DNA of 64,000 nt from Mesorhizobium australicum WSM2073 (GTDB lineage Bacteria; Pseudomonadota; Alphaproteobacteria; Rhizobiales; Rhizobiaceae): the NCBI RefSeq assembly GCF_000230995.2, contig NC_019973.1, positions 1 to 64,000 on the forward strand. Direction: 5' to 3'. The position numbers were made by a program, and so were the translations under genes. Under the pieces are notes generated by a model. The model was given only the letters and a program-made list of their open reading frames with translations, did not search any database and was not told where the DNA came from. This document shows positions 9,363-22,430 of the stretch, piece by piece (positions within the stretch are counted from its first letter, which is position 1; each line of letters opens with the position of its first letter).

Positions 9363-10583
9363 ATGAGACGTGTCGTAGTCACAGGCCTCGGCATCGTGTC
9401 GTCGATCGGCAACAATGCCAACGAGGTGCAGACCTCGCTGCATGACGCCAGATCCGGCATCAGCTTTTCCGATTCCTTTGCCGAACATGGCTTCCGGTGC
9501 CAGGTCTGGGGCGCGCCGACGCTCGATCCTTCGGCGATGATCGACCGCCGCGCGATGCGATTCCTAAGCCAGGGCGCGGCGTGGAATCACGTCGCCATGG
9601 ACCAGGCGATCGCGGATGCCGGCCTCGACGAGAGCGACATCACCAACGAGCGCACCGGCATCGTCATGGGTTCGGGCGGCCCCTCCACGCGCACCATCGT
9701 CGAGGCGGCCGAAACCACGCTCAAGAACGGCAGCCCCAAGCGCATCGGTCCCTTCGCGGTGCCGAAGGCGATGTCGTCGACGGCCTCGGCAACCTTGGCA
9801 ACATGGTTCAAGATCCATGGCGTCAACTATTCGATCTCCTCGGCCTGCTCGACCTCGGCGCATTGCATCGGCAATGGCTACGAGCTGATCCAGTGGGGCA
9901 AGCAGGACATGGTCTTTGCCGGCGGCCACGAGGATCTTGACTGGACGATGTCGGACTTGTTCGACGCCATGGGCGCCATGTCGTCGAAGTTCAACGACAG
10001 GGCCTCGACCGCATCGCGCGCCTACGACGCCAATCGCGACGGCTTCGTCATAGCCGGCGGCGCCGGCGTGCTGGTGCTGGAAGAGCTGGAGCACGCCAAG
10101 GCGCGCGGCGCCAAGATCTACGCGGAGATCGTCGGCTACGGCGCCACTTCGGACGGTTTCGACATGGTTGCGCCCTCGGGCGAAGGCGCGGTCCGCTGCA
10201 TGCGCCAGGCGCTGGCGACGGTTTCCACGCCGGTCGACTACATCAACACGCACGGCACCTCGACGCCGGTCGGCGATTCCAAGGAAATGGGCGCCATCCG
10301 TGAAGTGTTCGGCGAGAAGATGCCGTTCATCACGTCGACGAAGTCGCTGACCGGCCATTCTCTGGGCGCGGCGGGCGTGCAGGAATCCATCTATTCGATC
10401 CTGATGATGCAAGGCGGCTTCATCGGCGAAAGCGCCCATATCGAGACGCTAGATCCGGAATTCGAGGGCATGCCGATCGTACGCAAGCGCATCGACAACG
10501 CAGGGATCGACACCGTTCTGTCGAACTCCTTCGGTTTCGGCGGCACCAACGCGACGCTCGTTTTCCAGCGCTACTCCGCATAA
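9363..10583 (+). CDS. fabB: 3-oxoacyl-ACP synthase I FabB
   Basis: FabB condenses malonyl-ACP with acyl-ACP and is the step that elongates the cis-3-decenoyl product of FabA. The 406-residue protein has the complete Cys-His-His triad: Cys162 in SSACSTSAH, His297 in [11 protein letters not shown] and His332 in [12 protein letters not shown]. An AAGGAG ribosome site sits six bases before the ATG at 9363. It lies 49 bases after fabA, which together with the linked fabA is the usual marker of FabB over FabF. Confidence 0.95.
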   Translation: MRRVVVTGLGIVSSIGNNANEVQTSLHDARSGISFSDSFAEHGFRCQVWGAPTLDPSAMIDRRAMRFLSQGAAWNHVAMDQAIADAGLDESDITNERTGIVMGSGGPSTRTIVEAAETTLKNGSPKRIGPFAVPKAMSSTASATLATWFKIHGVNYSISSACSTSAHCIGNGYELIQWGKQDMVFAGGHEDLDWTMSDLFDAMGAMSSKFNDRASTASRAYDANRDGFVIAGGAGVLVLEELEHAKARGAKIYAEIVGYGATSDGFDMVAPSGEGAVRCMRQALATVSTPVDYINTHGTSTPVGDSKEMGAIREVFGEKMPFITSTKSLTGHSLGAAGVQESIYSILMMQGGFIGESAHIETLDPEFEGMPIVRKRIDNAGIDTVLSNSFGFGGTNATLVFQRYSA

Positions 10584-10614
10584 GGCCAAGTTTTTCATAT
10601 AAGGATTGCCGGCC

Positions 10615-11427
10615 ATGGACGGATTGATGAAGGGCAAGCGCGGGCTTGTCATGGGTGTTGCCAACGATCATTCGATCGCCTGGGGCATTGCCCGGAAATT
10701 GTCCGAACAGGGGGCGGAACTGGCCTTCACCTACCAGGGCGAGGCTTTTGGCCGCCGGGTCAAGCCGCTCGCCGACAAGCTCGGCGCTTCGCTGGTCGTT
10801 CCCTGCGACGTCGAGGACAGCGCTTCGGTCGCCGCCACGTTCGAGACGCTTGGCAAGGCGTGGGGCGGACTGGACTTCGTCGTCCATGCCATCGGCTTTT
10901 CCAACAAGAACGAGTTGAAGGGCCTCTATGCCGATACCAGCCGGGACAATTTCGTCCGCACCATGGTGATCTCCTGCTATTCCTTCACCGAGGTGGCGCG
11001 CAATGCCGCGCCCCTGATGACCGCCGGCGGCTCGATGATCACGCTGACCTATGCCGGCTCGGTCCGCGTCATGCCGAACTATAATGTCATGGGCGTCGCC
11101 AAGGCTGGCCTGGAGGCCAGCGTGCGCTACCTCGCCAACGACTACGGTCCGCGCGGCATCCGGGTCAACGGCATCTCGGCCGGTCCGGTGCGTACACTGG
11201 CCGGCGCCGGCATTTCGGACGCCCGCCACATGTTCTCCTACCAGCAGCGGAACTCGCCGCTGCGCCGGACGGTGACGATCGACGAGGTCGGCGGCTCCGC
11301 GCTGTATCTCCTGTCCGACCTTGCTTCCGGCGTCACAGGCGAAATCCACTATGTCGATTCCGGCTACCATATCGTGTCGATGCCGACCCTCGACGAGTTG
11401 AAGCAGACGGATGGCGGCCGCGACTGA
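10615..11427 (+). CDS. fabI: Enoyl-ACP reductase FabI
   Basis: FabI is the NAD(P)H-dependent enoyl-ACP reductase that completes each elongation cycle. The 270-residue short-chain dehydrogenase relative has the FabI-type N-terminal nucleotide motif GVANDHSIAWG (14-24) and the catalytic pair Tyr156 and Lys163 (YNVMGVAK), which is the FabI spacing rather than the classic YxxxK. ATG at 10615 is preceded by an AAGGA site. It is 31 bases downstream of fabB, so fabA-fabB-fabI is a likely single transcript. Rhizobia often carry a second fabI elsewhere. Confidence 0.94.
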   Translation: MDGLMKGKRGLVMGVANDHSIAWGIARKLSEQGAELAFTYQGEAFGRRVKPLADKLGASLVVPCDVEDSASVAATFETLGKAWGGLDFVVHAIGFSNKNELKGLYADTSRDNFVRTMVISCYSFTEVARNAAPLMTAGGSMITLTYAGSVRVMPNYNVMGVAKAGLEASVRYLANDYGPRGIRVNGISAGPVRTLAGAGISDARHMFSYQQRNSPLRRTVTIDEVGGSALYLLSDLASGVTGEIHYVDSGYHIVSMPTLDELKQTDGGRD

Positions 11428-11556
11428 CGGCGGCCCCGGTCACGCGGGTCTTTTGCCAGTAAAGAAAATAATCCTCTCCAGTAAAATTGGATTCATTCGC
11501 GGAAACTCATTTTAAGAAGGTTTCCGCTATAAAGCTTCCCATCTGGGGACCTTTTC

Positions 11557-13101
11557 ATGCCTGCCGCCATCAACCCGAAGCGAACACCCGTGTTCCGACT
11601 GCTCACGATAGCAAGTTCGGGCATAGGCAGTTTCGTCATCGGAATCTGGGGGCTGAAGCACGGTCTCGGCGACGGATTTGCCGGCATTTCGGCTGATATG
11701 ATGGTGTCGATCATGGCCGCGCTTTGTGCGCTGGCCGCATCGGTGGCGGCAATGTCCTTCTTTGCTGGTGTCGATGAATCAGCGGATTTCGTCTTCAACG
11801 AAACCCATTTCGACAAGCTGACCGGACTGCTGGCCCGCCCGGCGATGGTCGGCAAGATCGCCGAGGCGGCATGCGCGACAAGCCGCACCGGGGAACCGAT
11901 GTTCCTGATCGACATCGACATCGACCGGTTCAAGCAGATCAACGATGCAATCGGCTACACTCACGGTGACGAACTGATCCGCGCCTTCACCAAGCGGCTG
12001 CGCGACTGCGTGCCGGCGCGCGCACTGATCGGGCGGATCGGGGCCGGCGAGTTCGCGGTGCTGCTTCCCGATCACCAGATCCAGGGGACCCTGGAAAGCA
12101 TGGTCGAGAGGCTCATCGACGAGATGATGGAGCCGTATGAACTCAGCACCCACCAGCAATCGGTGAGCCTGTCGGTGGGCATCGTGGCGATGCCCAAGGA
12201 TGGGATCGATCCGGTCCTCATCCTGCGCCGTTCCAACCTGGCGCTGCAGAATGCGCGTGCCAGCGGGGTTGGCAACTGGTCGGTCTTCAACAGCGATATG
12301 GGGCGGGTGGCCGACCATCGCCAATGGGTCGAGTCCGAACTGCACAATGCGTTCGAGCGCGGCGATTTCGACCTGCATTATCAGCCGCAGCTCGACCTTC
12401 CGACCGGCCGCATCGTCGGCTACGAGGCGTTGATCCGGTGGCAGCATCCCGAACGCGGCATGATCCCTCCGATGGAGTTTATCCAGATCGCCGAGGAGAC
12501 CGGCATGATCAATCCGATCGGCGAATGGGTGCTGCGCAAGGCCTGCAGCGATGCCCGCCATCTGCCGGACGACTGTTTCGTCGCCGTCAACATCTCGCCG
12601 GTCCAGTTCATGACCAAGGATTTCGTCGGCCTTGTGCGCGACACGATGCGGAGCACCGGCATCAAGCCGTCACGGCTGGAACTGGAAGTCACCGAGACGG
12701 CGATGATGCAGGACCGCGACCGCGCGGCCGCCATCCTGAAAGAACTCGCCGAGATGGGGATCTCGGTCGCTGTCGATGATTTCGGCACCGGCTATTCCAA
12801 CCTCAGCTATCTGATCGACTTCTCATTCGGCAAGCTGAAGATCGACCGCTCCTTCGTCAGCCGCATCGATACCGATGCGAGCTCCGGCGCGGTCGTATCG
12901 ACCATTGTCGGGCTTTCACGGGCGCTTGGCGTCAGCATCATTGCCGAGGGCGTCGAGACCGAGAACCAAGCGACACTGCTGCGGGCAGCTGGTTGCGAAG
13001 TGGTGCAGGGCTATCTGTTCGGCCGGCCGGCGCCGCTCAAATTCAGCGCTGGTGACAGGCACGCCACCGACGAAGTCCGGCGCGTCGCCAATCTACACTG
13101 A
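11557..13101 (+). CDS. Membrane GGDEF-EAL protein, probable c-di-GMP phosphodiesterase
   Basis: A 514-residue protein with two N-terminal membrane segments (about 15-35 and 46-70), a GGDEF domain and a C-terminal EAL domain. The GGDEF active-site motif is GAGEF (162-166), lacking the second Gly and the Asp needed for cyclase activity. The EAL domain looks intact: EAL (290-292), the NISPVQF segment, the ELEVTET metal-binding Glu, DDFGTGYS, KIDRSF and the loop with IAEGVET. I infer a c-di-GMP hydrolase with a degenerate, perhaps GTP-sensing, GGDEF domain. It stands alone after fabI and converges on the methyltransferase gene. Confidence 0.88.
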   Translation: MPAAINPKRTPVFRLLTIASSGIGSFVIGIWGLKHGLGDGFAGISADMMVSIMAALCALAASVAAMSFFAGVDESADFVFNETHFDKLTGLLARPAMVGKIAEAACATSRTGEPMFLIDIDIDRFKQINDAIGYTHGDELIRAFTKRLRDCVPARALIGRIGAGEFAVLLPDHQIQGTLESMVERLIDEMMEPYELSTHQQSVSLSVGIVAMPKDGIDPVLILRRSNLALQNARASGVGNWSVFNSDMGRVADHRQWVESELHNAFERGDFDLHYQPQLDLPTGRIVGYEALIRWQHPERGMIPPMEFIQIAEETGMINPIGEWVLRKACSDARHLPDDCFVAVNISPVQFMTKDFVGLVRDTMRSTGIKPSRLELEVTETAMMQDRDRAAAILKELAEMGISVAVDDFGTGYSNLSYLIDFSFGKLKIDRSFVSRIDTDASSGAVVSTIVGLSRALGVSIIAEGVETENQATLLRAAGCEVVQGYLFGRPAPLKFSAGDRHATDEVRRVANLH

Positions 13102-13217
13102 CCTACAACATGTCGCGGCAATAGGATTCGCCCGACCTGCTGTAAGCTTCCGATTTATGGATGGCGTTGTCCCCGAACCGATGACACTTCCGGGCGACAC
13201 GCATTAAATGCATCGCG

Positions 13218-14228
13218 TCAGCGCCGTGCGACAAACACCTTGAACATGCCGTCGCGGGCAAGCTCGGCGTGGCTGGCAAAGGCGGCCGACAGCACCGGCT
13301 CGTAGGGAAGCTGGCGGTTGGCGACCACGAACAGGCGCCCACCGGGCTTCAAGGCCTTGGCCGCGGCGCGGATCATGCCGACGCCGATCTCGGGCTCGGC
13401 CGCACGGCTGCGGTGGAAGGGTGGGTTCATTGCGATGACGTCGTAGCGGCGCTCGACAGGCTCGGCCAGCAGATCCGTCCAGAAGAAGCCCTGCGCCACG
13501 GTGTTGGCAAGGTTGCCCCTGGCGGCCTCCAGCGCATCGAAATCGGCCTCGTGAAGATCGAGCGCCGACAAGCCCGGACAGCGGGCAGCCATCTCGGCCG
13601 CCACATAGCCCCAGCCGGCGCAGAAATCGGCCGCGGTGCCACGCAAATCAGCGGGCAGATTGTCGACCAGCAGTTTCGAACCGGCATCGACGCGGTCGAA
13701 GGAGAACATGCCGGGTGCGGTGCGGAACCGGTCCTCAACAAGCAAGGCGGGATTGGCGGCGCGAAGCGCGGCGGCGGCTTGCACATCAACCGGACGACGC
13801 AGCCAGAAGGCAGTGCCGTGATATTTTGGCATGTGGCCATCAAGCAGCACAAGATCGCCGACGCGCTTGCGCAGGCTTGCGATGCCATCCTCCTTACCAC
13901 CTGCAATGACGATCAATCCGCCCTCCGCCACCCGCTCGAGAGCCTCGGCGATGCGCAGTTCGTTCTCGCCGCGATGGCGGCCGGCGAGCACAAGCACTGC
14001 ATCGAAATCCTCACCAGCCGATCGCGGCGTGACCGTGAAGCCAGCTGCCTGCAACGCGCGAAAATACGGCCGAAAGCCCTGTACGAGATGCAGCGTAGCC
14101 TCGAAGCCCTGTGGCAAGCGCAGGCCGGGTTCGGCGCCAAGGAAGAGAATGCGCTCGTCCCTGCCCGGCGGGGAAAGAGCCCCGGCCTCGAATGGATGAA
14201 AAAGCGTCTTCAACGCTTCAGCGGACAT
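13218..14228 (-). CDS. RsmC-like class I SAM methyltransferase
   Basis: A 336-residue protein resembling RsmC/RlmG enzymes, which methylate a guanine N2 in ribosomal RNA. A degenerate N-terminal methyltransferase-like half is followed by a catalytic half with the SAM-binding segment DFCAGWGYVAAEMA and the catalytic NPPFH motif typical of N-methyltransferases acting on exocyclic amines. The position modified (such as G1207 of 16S rRNA) cannot be told from sequence alone. It lies downstream of pnp on the same strand but behind a strong terminator. Confidence 0.75.
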   Translation of the reverse strand: MSAEALKTLFHPFEAGALSPPGRDERILFLGAEPGLRLPQGFEATLHLVQGFRPYFRALQAAGFTVTPRSAGEDFDAVLVLAGRHRGENELRIAEALERVAEGGLIVIAGGKEDGIASLRKRVGDLVLLDGHMPKYHGTAFWLRRPVDVQAAAALRAANPALLVEDRFRTAPGMFSFDRVDAGSKLLVDNLPADLRGTAADFCAGWGYVAAEMAARCPGLSALDLHEADFDALEAARGNLANTVAQGFFWTDLLAEPVERRYDVIAMNPPFHRSRAAEPEIGVGMIRAAAKALKPGGRLFVVANRQLPYEPVLSAAFASHAELARDGMFKVFVARR

Positions 14229-14240
14229 GGCCGTGCTCCA

Positions 14241-14285
14241 TAAACAAAAGCGGGCGCGACATAAGCCGCGCCCGCTTCGATTTTT
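14241..14285 (-). terminator. Strong hairpin terminator after pnp
   Basis: A perfect 11-bp stem pairs 14248-14258 with 14267-14277 around an 8-base loop. On the minus strand it is followed by CTTTTGTTTA, and on the plus strand by five T. It lies 20 bases beyond the pnp stop codon and can act in both directions. It isolates pnp from the downstream methyltransferase gene. Confidence 0.8.
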
Positions 14286-14297
14286 CCGTCAGAGGCC

Positions 14298-16445
<2,148 letters not shown>

Positions 16446-16685
16446 GTCTTGTCCTTAATAAGCGGAAAGGGCCGCGCCGTTTCACGGTGCGCGGATGCCC
16501 TTTGCCTGGCTTCCTTTCTCGGGCAGCCACGGGCAAGACAACGGGAAGCTCGGGTGATTTAGGCGCGACAAGCGCGCGCGAGCGTCCTGCAATCCTGCCC
16601 CATGACCGTCCATGGGCGGTTTCGAACGGCCCTTTGCACGCTCGAAACCGGGTCTGGCCAGCCTGTGCGACTGGCAGAATGCGCG

Positions 16686-16717
16686 ACCGGCGGGCTCTCC
16701 GAAGAAAGCCCGCCGGT
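16686..16717 (-). terminator. rpsO-pnp intergenic hairpin
   Basis: A perfect 11-bp stem pairs 16686-16696 with 16707-16717 around a 10-base loop, seven bases after the rpsO stop. No T tract follows on the minus strand. In other bacteria the rpsO-pnp junction carries a terminator or attenuator and an RNase III processing hairpin used in pnp autoregulation; this element sits in the right place for either role. The rest of the 279-base gap shows no gene. Confidence 0.55.
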
Positions 16718-16724
16718 CAATTCG

Positions 16725-16994
16725 TCAACGGCGCAGACCGAGCTTCTCGATCAGTGTCTGATAGCGCGAGTCGTCCTTGCGCTTGAGATAATCAAGCAGG
16801 CTGCGGCGCTGGGACACGAGAGCGAGCAGACCACGGCGGGAATGGTTATCCTTCTTGTGGTCCTTGAAATGGTCGGTCAGGTTCTTGATGCGCTCGGAAA
16901 GGATGGCCACCTGGACTTCCGGAGACCCGGTATCGCCCTTGGCGGTTGCGAATTCACCCATCAATTCCTGTTTGCGCTCGGCAGTAATCGACAT
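16725..16994 (-). CDS. rpsO: 30S ribosomal protein S15
   Basis: S15 is a primary 16S rRNA binding protein needed for assembly of the 30S platform. The 89-residue protein begins [11 protein letters not shown] and carries the family core GSPEVQVA, the HxxDHHSRRGL-like stretch ([12 protein letters not shown]) and DYLKRKD. The length equals the usual S15. The frame stays open about 160 bases upstream, but the conserved N-terminus fixes the start at 16994. It lies directly upstream of pnp. Confidence 0.97.
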   Translation of the reverse strand: MSITAERKQELMGEFATAKGDTGSPEVQVAILSERIKNLTDHFKDHKKDNHSRRGLLALVSQRRSLLDYLKRKDDSRYQTLIEKLGLRR

Positions 16995-17175
16995 CGTGTT
17001 TTTCCTTATCTGTTTGAGGAAACGGGTCGCCCACAGCCGGGATGTCGTCCAGCAGGGGCCGTGCATGCAAAGCGTCAAGGCGCTATGCTGCGGCGCATAT
17101 AGTGCAATTCCCAGAAAAACACCAGCCCAATTCACAAGCCGGCTTTTGAGGCTCAAATGACAGGTTTAAACCCGG

Positions 17176-18270
17176 TCAAAGCCATTTCTTCCATTTGAAG
17201 AATGCAATCAGCCCGACAGCGACGGCAGCCATGAACAGCAGAGACAAGGGATAGCCGTAGTACGCCTTCAGCTCCGGCATATTCCATGGCGAGCTGGCGG
17301 GGTCGAAGTTCATGCCCCAGATGCCGACCAGGAAGGTGAGCGGCATGAAGATGACCGAAACGATGGTGAGATAGGAGATGACGTCGTTGGTGCGGGCCTG
17401 GCTCAGCGACAGATGCATTTCGATCAGGCCGGTCAGCATGTCGCGCTGGGTCTCGACCAGCTCGATCAGCCTGAGCGAATGGTCGAGCGTATCGTTGAGG
17501 AAGACCTTGGTCTCGGCTGTGACATAGGCCACGTCGTTGCGGATCAGCGTTGCCAGCGCATCGCGCATGGGCCACAGCACGCCTTTCAAAATATTGGCAT
17601 CGCGCCGCAATTCGTGCAGCTGCCGCATCTGGTGCTTGTGCGTCGAATGCAGCATCTGGTCCTCAATGCTGTCGACCAGGTCGCCGGCAGCCTCGATCGG
17701 CGGAAAATAGCTGTCGACGATGGCGTCGATCAGCGCATAGGCGAGATAGTCGGCGCCGCGCGTGCGCAACCGGTTCGGGGCCGAACTCTCAATGCGCTTG
17801 CGCACCGGATCGAACGGATCGCCCTCGCGCTCCTGGAAGGTGACGACGAAGTTCTCGCCGAGGAAGAGAGCGATCTGCTCGTAGCGATGCGACGTGACAT
17901 CGTCGATCATGCGCATGACGACGAAGGCGTGGTCCTCGAAGAAGTCGACTTTCGGCCGCTGGCCGGTGTTGACGACGTCCTCCAGCGCCAGCGGATGCAG
18001 GCTGAAGATGCGGCCGATCTCCTCGATCAATTGGATGTTGGCAAGGCCGGTGCAGTCGAGCCAGATGACGGACCATTTCCGGCAACTGACCTCGACATCG
18101 TCGATGCTGGCGTTCTCGATGGTCTTGAACTTCTGCGGCGAGATCAAGGTCAGCCGCAGTTCGGAGCGCCGCGCCGCCGGATCGGCGATCAGCGTGCCGG
18201 GCGAGGCGCCAACCGGAGGCCGCCTCGTCTTCACCGGCGCCCGTTTTTTCACCACCTCGGCCTTTGCCAT
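17176..18270 (-). CDS. corA: CorA-family divalent metal ion transporter
   Basis: CorA proteins form pentameric channels for magnesium and related ions. The 364-residue protein has a large cytoplasmic alpha/beta domain, long helices, and two C-terminal membrane segments. The family-defining GMN motif is at 319-321 (IWGMNFD), followed by the extracellular loop and a final positively charged tail KWKKWL. The start at 18270 removes an unsupported N-terminal extension that overlaps truB. The N-terminal 30 residues are Lys/Arg-rich. A specific ion cannot be told from sequence. Confidence 0.88.
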   Translation of the reverse strand: MAKAEVVKKRAPVKTRRPPVGASPGTLIADPAARRSELRLTLISPQKFKTIENASIDDVEVSCRKWSVIWLDCTGLANIQLIEEIGRIFSLHPLALEDVVNTGQRPKVDFFEDHAFVVMRMIDDVTSHRYEQIALFLGENFVVTFQEREGDPFDPVRKRIESSAPNRLRTRGADYLAYALIDAIVDSYFPPIEAAGDLVDSIEDQMLHSTHKHQMRQLHELRRDANILKGVLWPMRDALATLIRNDVAYVTAETKVFLNDTLDHSLRLIELVETQRDMLTGLIEMHLSLSQARTNDVISYLTIVSVIFMPLTFLVGIWGMNFDPASSPWNMPELKAYYGYPLSLLFMAAVAVGLIAFFKWKKWL

Positions 18271-18322
18271 GCCCCCACCCGTCGAACCTGCTTGTCCTAT
18301 ACCGCCATGGCGATCAGACCGA

Positions 18323-19303
18323 TCACCCGGCAAAGACCCGCTTGGGCTTGAACATGCCTTGCTCGATAGCCCCGATGGCGACGAGCTTGCCGCGCGCCGT
18401 CGCACAGGCTTCTTCCGCCTCCACCGGCGCGTCACGGCCACGAATGATGACCGGATTGCCGAGGCGGATCTTGGTCGCGGCATCGTCGCTGATCGCGATC
18501 TGCGGCAGGCAGTCGAGCGCCGCCGAGGTGTCGACGAGAAGCCCGTCGATGGCGCCGAAATCGATAGGCATCTCCACTGCGTCCGCAGCATCTGCCTCCG
18601 GATCCGGTTTATCGTCACCTTGCGCGCCGAAGCGCGCGGCCTCGAGTTCGGCGATGGTGACGAAGTCCTCTGGCGTAAACGGCTCGACCTCGACCCGGCG
18701 CAGTTCGCTGATATGGCCGAAGCAGCCGAGGTCGCGGCCCATGTCGCGGGCCAGCGAACGCACATAAGTGCCCTTGCCGCATTCGACCTCGAAAATCGTC
18801 TGGTCCGGCTTGTGCTCGACAATGTCGAGCCGGCCGATCTCGATCTCGCGCGGCGGTATGTCGACCGTCTCGCCTTCGCGGGCGAGGTCGTAGGCGCGTT
18901 CACCCGCAATCTTGATCGCGGAAAATTGCGGTGGCGTCTGCATAATGACGCCGGTGTATTTCGGCAGCAACACCCGGATATCGGCTTCCGATGGACGCTG
19001 ATCGGCCTCTTTCGTCACCGGACCTTCGAGGTCATCGGTCGACCGCTCCTGTCCCCAGGCAACGGTGAAACGATAGATCTTGGCGCCGTCCTGCACGTAG
19101 GGCACGGTCTTGGTGGCCTCGCCGAGCGCGATCGGCAGCATGCCGGAGGCAAGAGGGTCGAGCGTGCCGGCATGGCCGGCCTTTTCGGCCTGGAACAGCC
19201 ATTTGATCTTGGAGACGGCCTCGGTCGAGCCCATACCGACCGGCTTGTCCAGCACCACCCAGCCGGAGACCGGCCGGCCCTTCTTCTTGCCGCGACGCCC
19301 CAT
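18323..19303 (-). CDS. truB: tRNA pseudouridine(55) synthase TruB
   Basis: TruB makes pseudouridine 55 in the T loop of tRNAs. The 326-residue protein has the N-terminal [13 protein letters not shown] motif, the catalytic-Asp motif [11 protein letters not shown], the second motif with [11 protein letters not shown] and a C-terminal PUA-like region. An acidic insertion (about 235-250, rich in Asp, Glu and Ala) separates the catalytic domain from the tail. Its start codon overlaps the rbfA stop in a TAATG junction, so it is translationally coupled to rbfA. Confidence 0.96.
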   Translation of the reverse strand: MGRRGKKKGRPVSGWVVLDKPVGMGSTEAVSKIKWLFQAEKAGHAGTLDPLASGMLPIALGEATKTVPYVQDGAKIYRFTVAWGQERSTDDLEGPVTKEADQRPSEADIRVLLPKYTGVIMQTPPQFSAIKIAGERAYDLAREGETVDIPPREIEIGRLDIVEHKPDQTIFEVECGKGTYVRSLARDMGRDLGCFGHISELRRVEVEPFTPEDFVTIAELEAARFGAQGDDKPDPEADAADAVEMPIDFGAIDGLLVDTSAALDCLPQIAISDDAATKIRLGNPVIIRGRDAPVEAEEACATARGKLVAIGAIEQGMFKPKRVFAG

Positions 19304-19713
19304 TATTCTTCTTCCTTGTTGTCGTCGCTATCCAGGTCGCGTGCCACTTCGGGTGACTTCAGCAGGTCGTTGATCCTAGCGAAATTGTCGAAGGACGTAT
19401 CCAGCCGGAAACGGAACTCCGGCATGTACTTCATCTGCCGGAGCGCGCCGGAGACGCGGCCGCGCACGAACTTGGCATGCTTGTTCAGCGCTTCGATCAC
19501 CGCGTCGGTATCCTTTGCGCCGAGCGGAGAAACGAAGGCTGTGGCGATCTTGAGATCCGGCGACATCCGCACTTCCGACACCGAAACGACGGTATTTTCA
19601 ATCAACGGGTCGATGATGTCCCCGCGCTGCAGGGTTTCCGAGAGCGCATGGCGCACCTGTTCACCGACGCGCAACATGCGCTGGGATGGGCTTGATGTGG
19701 TGGAACGGGGCAT
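19303..19713 (-). CDS. rbfA: 30S ribosome-binding factor RbfA
   Basis: RbfA binds immature 30S subunits and helps process the 5' end of 16S rRNA; it is needed for growth in the cold in other bacteria. The 136-residue protein has the KH-like fold signature: [15 protein letters not shown] at the N-terminus, [23 protein letters not shown] in the middle, and [17 protein letters not shown] near the end, followed by an acidic tail. The ATG at 19713 is preferred over a start 48 bases upstream. It lies between infB and truB. Confidence 0.95.
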   Translation of the reverse strand: MPRSTTSSPSQRMLRVGEQVRHALSETLQRGDIIDPLIENTVVSVSEVRMSPDLKIATAFVSPLGAKDTDAVIEALNKHAKFVRGRVSGALRQMKYMPEFRFRLDTSFDNFARINDLLKSPEVARDLDSDDNKEEE

Positions 19714-19853
19714 TTTTCTCGATCCTGAAAGCGTGAGGCGCGGGATGGGACCGTGCCGCATGTCTCAAATGATTATTCTCAACAGGCTTGTGGTCAACAG
19801 GCTTGGGGCGGCGGTCTTTCGACCACCGCCCGATATCGACAAGTCACTCGACC

Positions 19854-22430
19854 TCAGAGTGTGCGGGTCACCATCTCGACGCGGAAGCACTCGATGACGT
19901 CGCCGACGCGCATGTCCTCGTAGTTCTGGAAGGCCATGCCGCACTCCTGGCCGCCCGGGACTTCCGAAACTTCGTCCTTGAAGCGCTTCAGGGTCTTCAG
20001 CGTGCCTTCGTGGATGACGACGTTGTCGCGGATCAAGCGTACGCCCGCACCACGCTCGACCTTGCCTTCGGTGACACGGCAGCCGGCGATCTTGCCGACC
20101 TTGGTGATGTCGAAGATCTCGAGGATCTCGGCATTGCCGATGAAGGTCTCGCGACGCTCCGGCGAGAGCAGGCCCGACAGAGCCGCCTTCACGTCATCCA
20201 CGAGGTTGTAGATGATCGAATAATAGCGGATCTCGATGCCCGCGGCCGCGGCCGCGGCACGTGCCTGCACATTGGCGCGAACGTTGAAGCCGATGATCGC
20301 CGCGCCAGACGTTTCCGCCAGCGAGACGTCGCTTTCGGTGATGGCGCCGGCGCCGGAATGAACGATGCGCGCACGAACCTCGTCGGTCCCAAGCTTGTCG
20401 AGCGCGGCATTGATCGCCTCGATCGAACCCTGCACGTCGCCCTTGATGACCAGCGGGAATTCCTTCAGCCCGCTCGTCTGCAACTGCGACATCATCTGTT
20501 CGAGCGAGCCGCGCTGGCCGGCATGCCTGGCCACCGCCTTCTCGCGCGCCAGACGCTGGCGATATTCGGTGATCTCGCGGGCACGGGCCTCGTTGTTGAC
20601 CACGGCGAAGCGGTCGCCGGCCTGCGGCGTTCCCTGAAGGCCGAGCACCTCGACCGGCATCGCCGGCGGTGCTTCCTTGATCTGCTCGCCGCGATCGTTG
20701 ACCAGAGCGCGCACGCGGCCCCATTCATTGCCGGCGACGAGGATGTCGCCCGGCATCAGGGTGCCGGTCTGCACCAGAACGGTGGCGACGGGACCACGGC
20801 CCTTGTCGAGCTGCGCCTCGATGACGACGCCCTCGGCGGTACGGTCGGGGTTGGCCTTGAGGTCGAGGATTTCGGCCTGCAGCAGGATCGCCTCGAGCAA
20901 CTTGTCGAGATTGGTGCCCTTGGTCGCCGAAACTTCGACGTCCAGCACTTCACCGCCCATGGATTCGACGAAGACCTCATGGCGCAACAGCTCGGAACGC
21001 ACCTTCTGCGGATCGGCGTCGTGCTTGTCGATCTTGTTGATCGCCACGATGATCGGGACGCCGGCCGCCTTGGCATGGCTGATCGATTCGATGGTCTGCG
21101 GCATGACGCTGTCGTCGGCCGCGACCACCAGGATGGCGATGTCGGTCGCCTGGGCGCCACGGGCGCGCATCGCCGTGAAGGCGGCGTGGCCGGGCGTGTC
21201 GATGAAGGTGATCTTCTGACCGTTCTTCTCGACCTGATAGGCGCCGATATGCTGGGTGATGCCGCCGGCCTCGCCGGAAACGACATTGGCATTGCGGATC
21301 GCATCGAGCAGCGAGGTCTTGCCGTGGTCGACGTGGCCCATGATGGTCACGACCGGCGGACGCGACACCAGGTCCTCGGCATTGTCGGCGATGTTGAACA
21401 GGCCTTCCTCGATGTCGGACTCGGCAACGCGGCGGACCGTATGACCGAATTCGGTGGCGACCAGTTCGGCCGTGTCGGCGTCGATGACGTCGCCTGGCTT
21501 CAGGATCTGGCCCTGCTTCATGAAATACTTGACCAGGTCGACAGCACGCTCCGACATGCGCTGCGCCAGTTCCTGGATGGTGATGGTCTCGGGCAGGATC
21601 ACTTCGCGCATGACCTTCTCGCGCGGCTCGTTGTGCATCGCGCGCTTGAATTTTTCCTGGCGGCGACGCATCGACGACAGCGAACGAGCCCGGGCATCCT
21701 CGTCGGACAGCGCGGAGTTCAGTGTCAGCTTGCCACGGCGGCGGTCTTCCTCGCTCTTGGTGGGCTTTGCCGGGCGCGCCACTTCGGGCGTGACCAGGCG
21801 GCGCACCGGCGCGCCGGCGGTCGCCCGCTTCGGCTTGACCTCTTCCTCCTCGTCGGCGGTCGCCAACTCGGCGGCTTGCGGTGCGCGGCGGCGCGCCTCT
21901 TCCTCGGCGCGGCGGCGCGATTCGGCCTCGGTCTGCAACCGTGCCTCTTCCTCGGCCTGGCGGCGCGCGGAGTCCTCGCGTTCGCGCTTGCGGCGCTCTT
22001 CGTCCTCGGCGCGGCGCTTGGCGTCCTCGGCGGCCCGCTGACGGTCTTCGACCTCGCGGACCTTCGAGCCCTCGAGCGCCCTGCGGCGCGCTTCCATCTC
22101 GCTGCGCGACAATTCGTTCAGCACCATGCCGCTGCGCTCGACCGGAGCCGGCGGCGGAGGTGGCGCCTTGGGCGCTTCCTGGACGACAGGCGCCGCCACG
22201 ACCGCCGGCTTCGGCGTGAAGACGGGCGCAGGCGGAGCCGCGGCCGGCTCCGGCTTGTCGCCGGGCAGCGAGAACTTGCGCTTCTTAGTCTCGACCACGA
22301 CCGACTTGGTACGGCCGTGCGAGAAGTTCTGGCGCACGGTGCCCTGTTCCATGCCGGGGCGCTTCAGCGTCAAGGTCTTCTTCGGTGTAACACTCAACGT
22401 CTTGTCGTCGCCCGATTTCGTATCGCTCAT
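19854..22430 (-). CDS. infB: Translation initiation factor IF-2
   Basis: IF-2 is the GTPase that recruits initiator tRNA to the 30S subunit and promotes subunit joining. The 858-residue protein has a long N-terminal region very rich in Arg, Glu and Ala (about 90-230, likely helical and disordered), an IF2_N segment ([13 protein letters not shown]), the G domain with [20 protein letters not shown] and NKID, and the C-terminal domains II to IV. Its ATG overlaps the stop of the upstream YlxR-type gene by four bases, showing coupled translation. Confidence 0.97.
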   Translation of the reverse strand: MSDTKSGDDKTLSVTPKKTLTLKRPGMEQGTVRQNFSHGRTKSVVVETKKRKFSLPGDKPEPAAAPPAPVFTPKPAVVAAPVVQEAPKAPPPPPAPVERSGMVLNELSRSEMEARRRALEGSKVREVEDRQRAAEDAKRRAEDEERRKREREDSARRQAEEEARLQTEAESRRRAEEEARRRAPQAAELATADEEEEVKPKRATAGAPVRRLVTPEVARPAKPTKSEEDRRRGKLTLNSALSDEDARARSLSSMRRRQEKFKRAMHNEPREKVMREVILPETITIQELAQRMSERAVDLVKYFMKQGQILKPGDVIDADTAELVATEFGHTVRRVAESDIEEGLFNIADNAEDLVSRPPVVTIMGHVDHGKTSLLDAIRNANVVSGEAGGITQHIGAYQVEKNGQKITFIDTPGHAAFTAMRARGAQATDIAILVVAADDSVMPQTIESISHAKAAGVPIIVAINKIDKHDADPQKVRSELLRHEVFVESMGGEVLDVEVSATKGTNLDKLLEAILLQAEILDLKANPDRTAEGVVIEAQLDKGRGPVATVLVQTGTLMPGDILVAGNEWGRVRALVNDRGEQIKEAPPAMPVEVLGLQGTPQAGDRFAVVNNEARAREITEYRQRLAREKAVARHAGQRGSLEQMMSQLQTSGLKEFPLVIKGDVQGSIEAINAALDKLGTDEVRARIVHSGAGAITESDVSLAETSGAAIIGFNVRANVQARAAAAAAGIEIRYYSIIYNLVDDVKAALSGLLSPERRETFIGNAEILEIFDITKVGKIAGCRVTEGKVERGAGVRLIRDNVVIHEGTLKTLKRFKDEVSEVPGGQECGMAFQNYEDMRVGDVIECFRVEMVTRTL

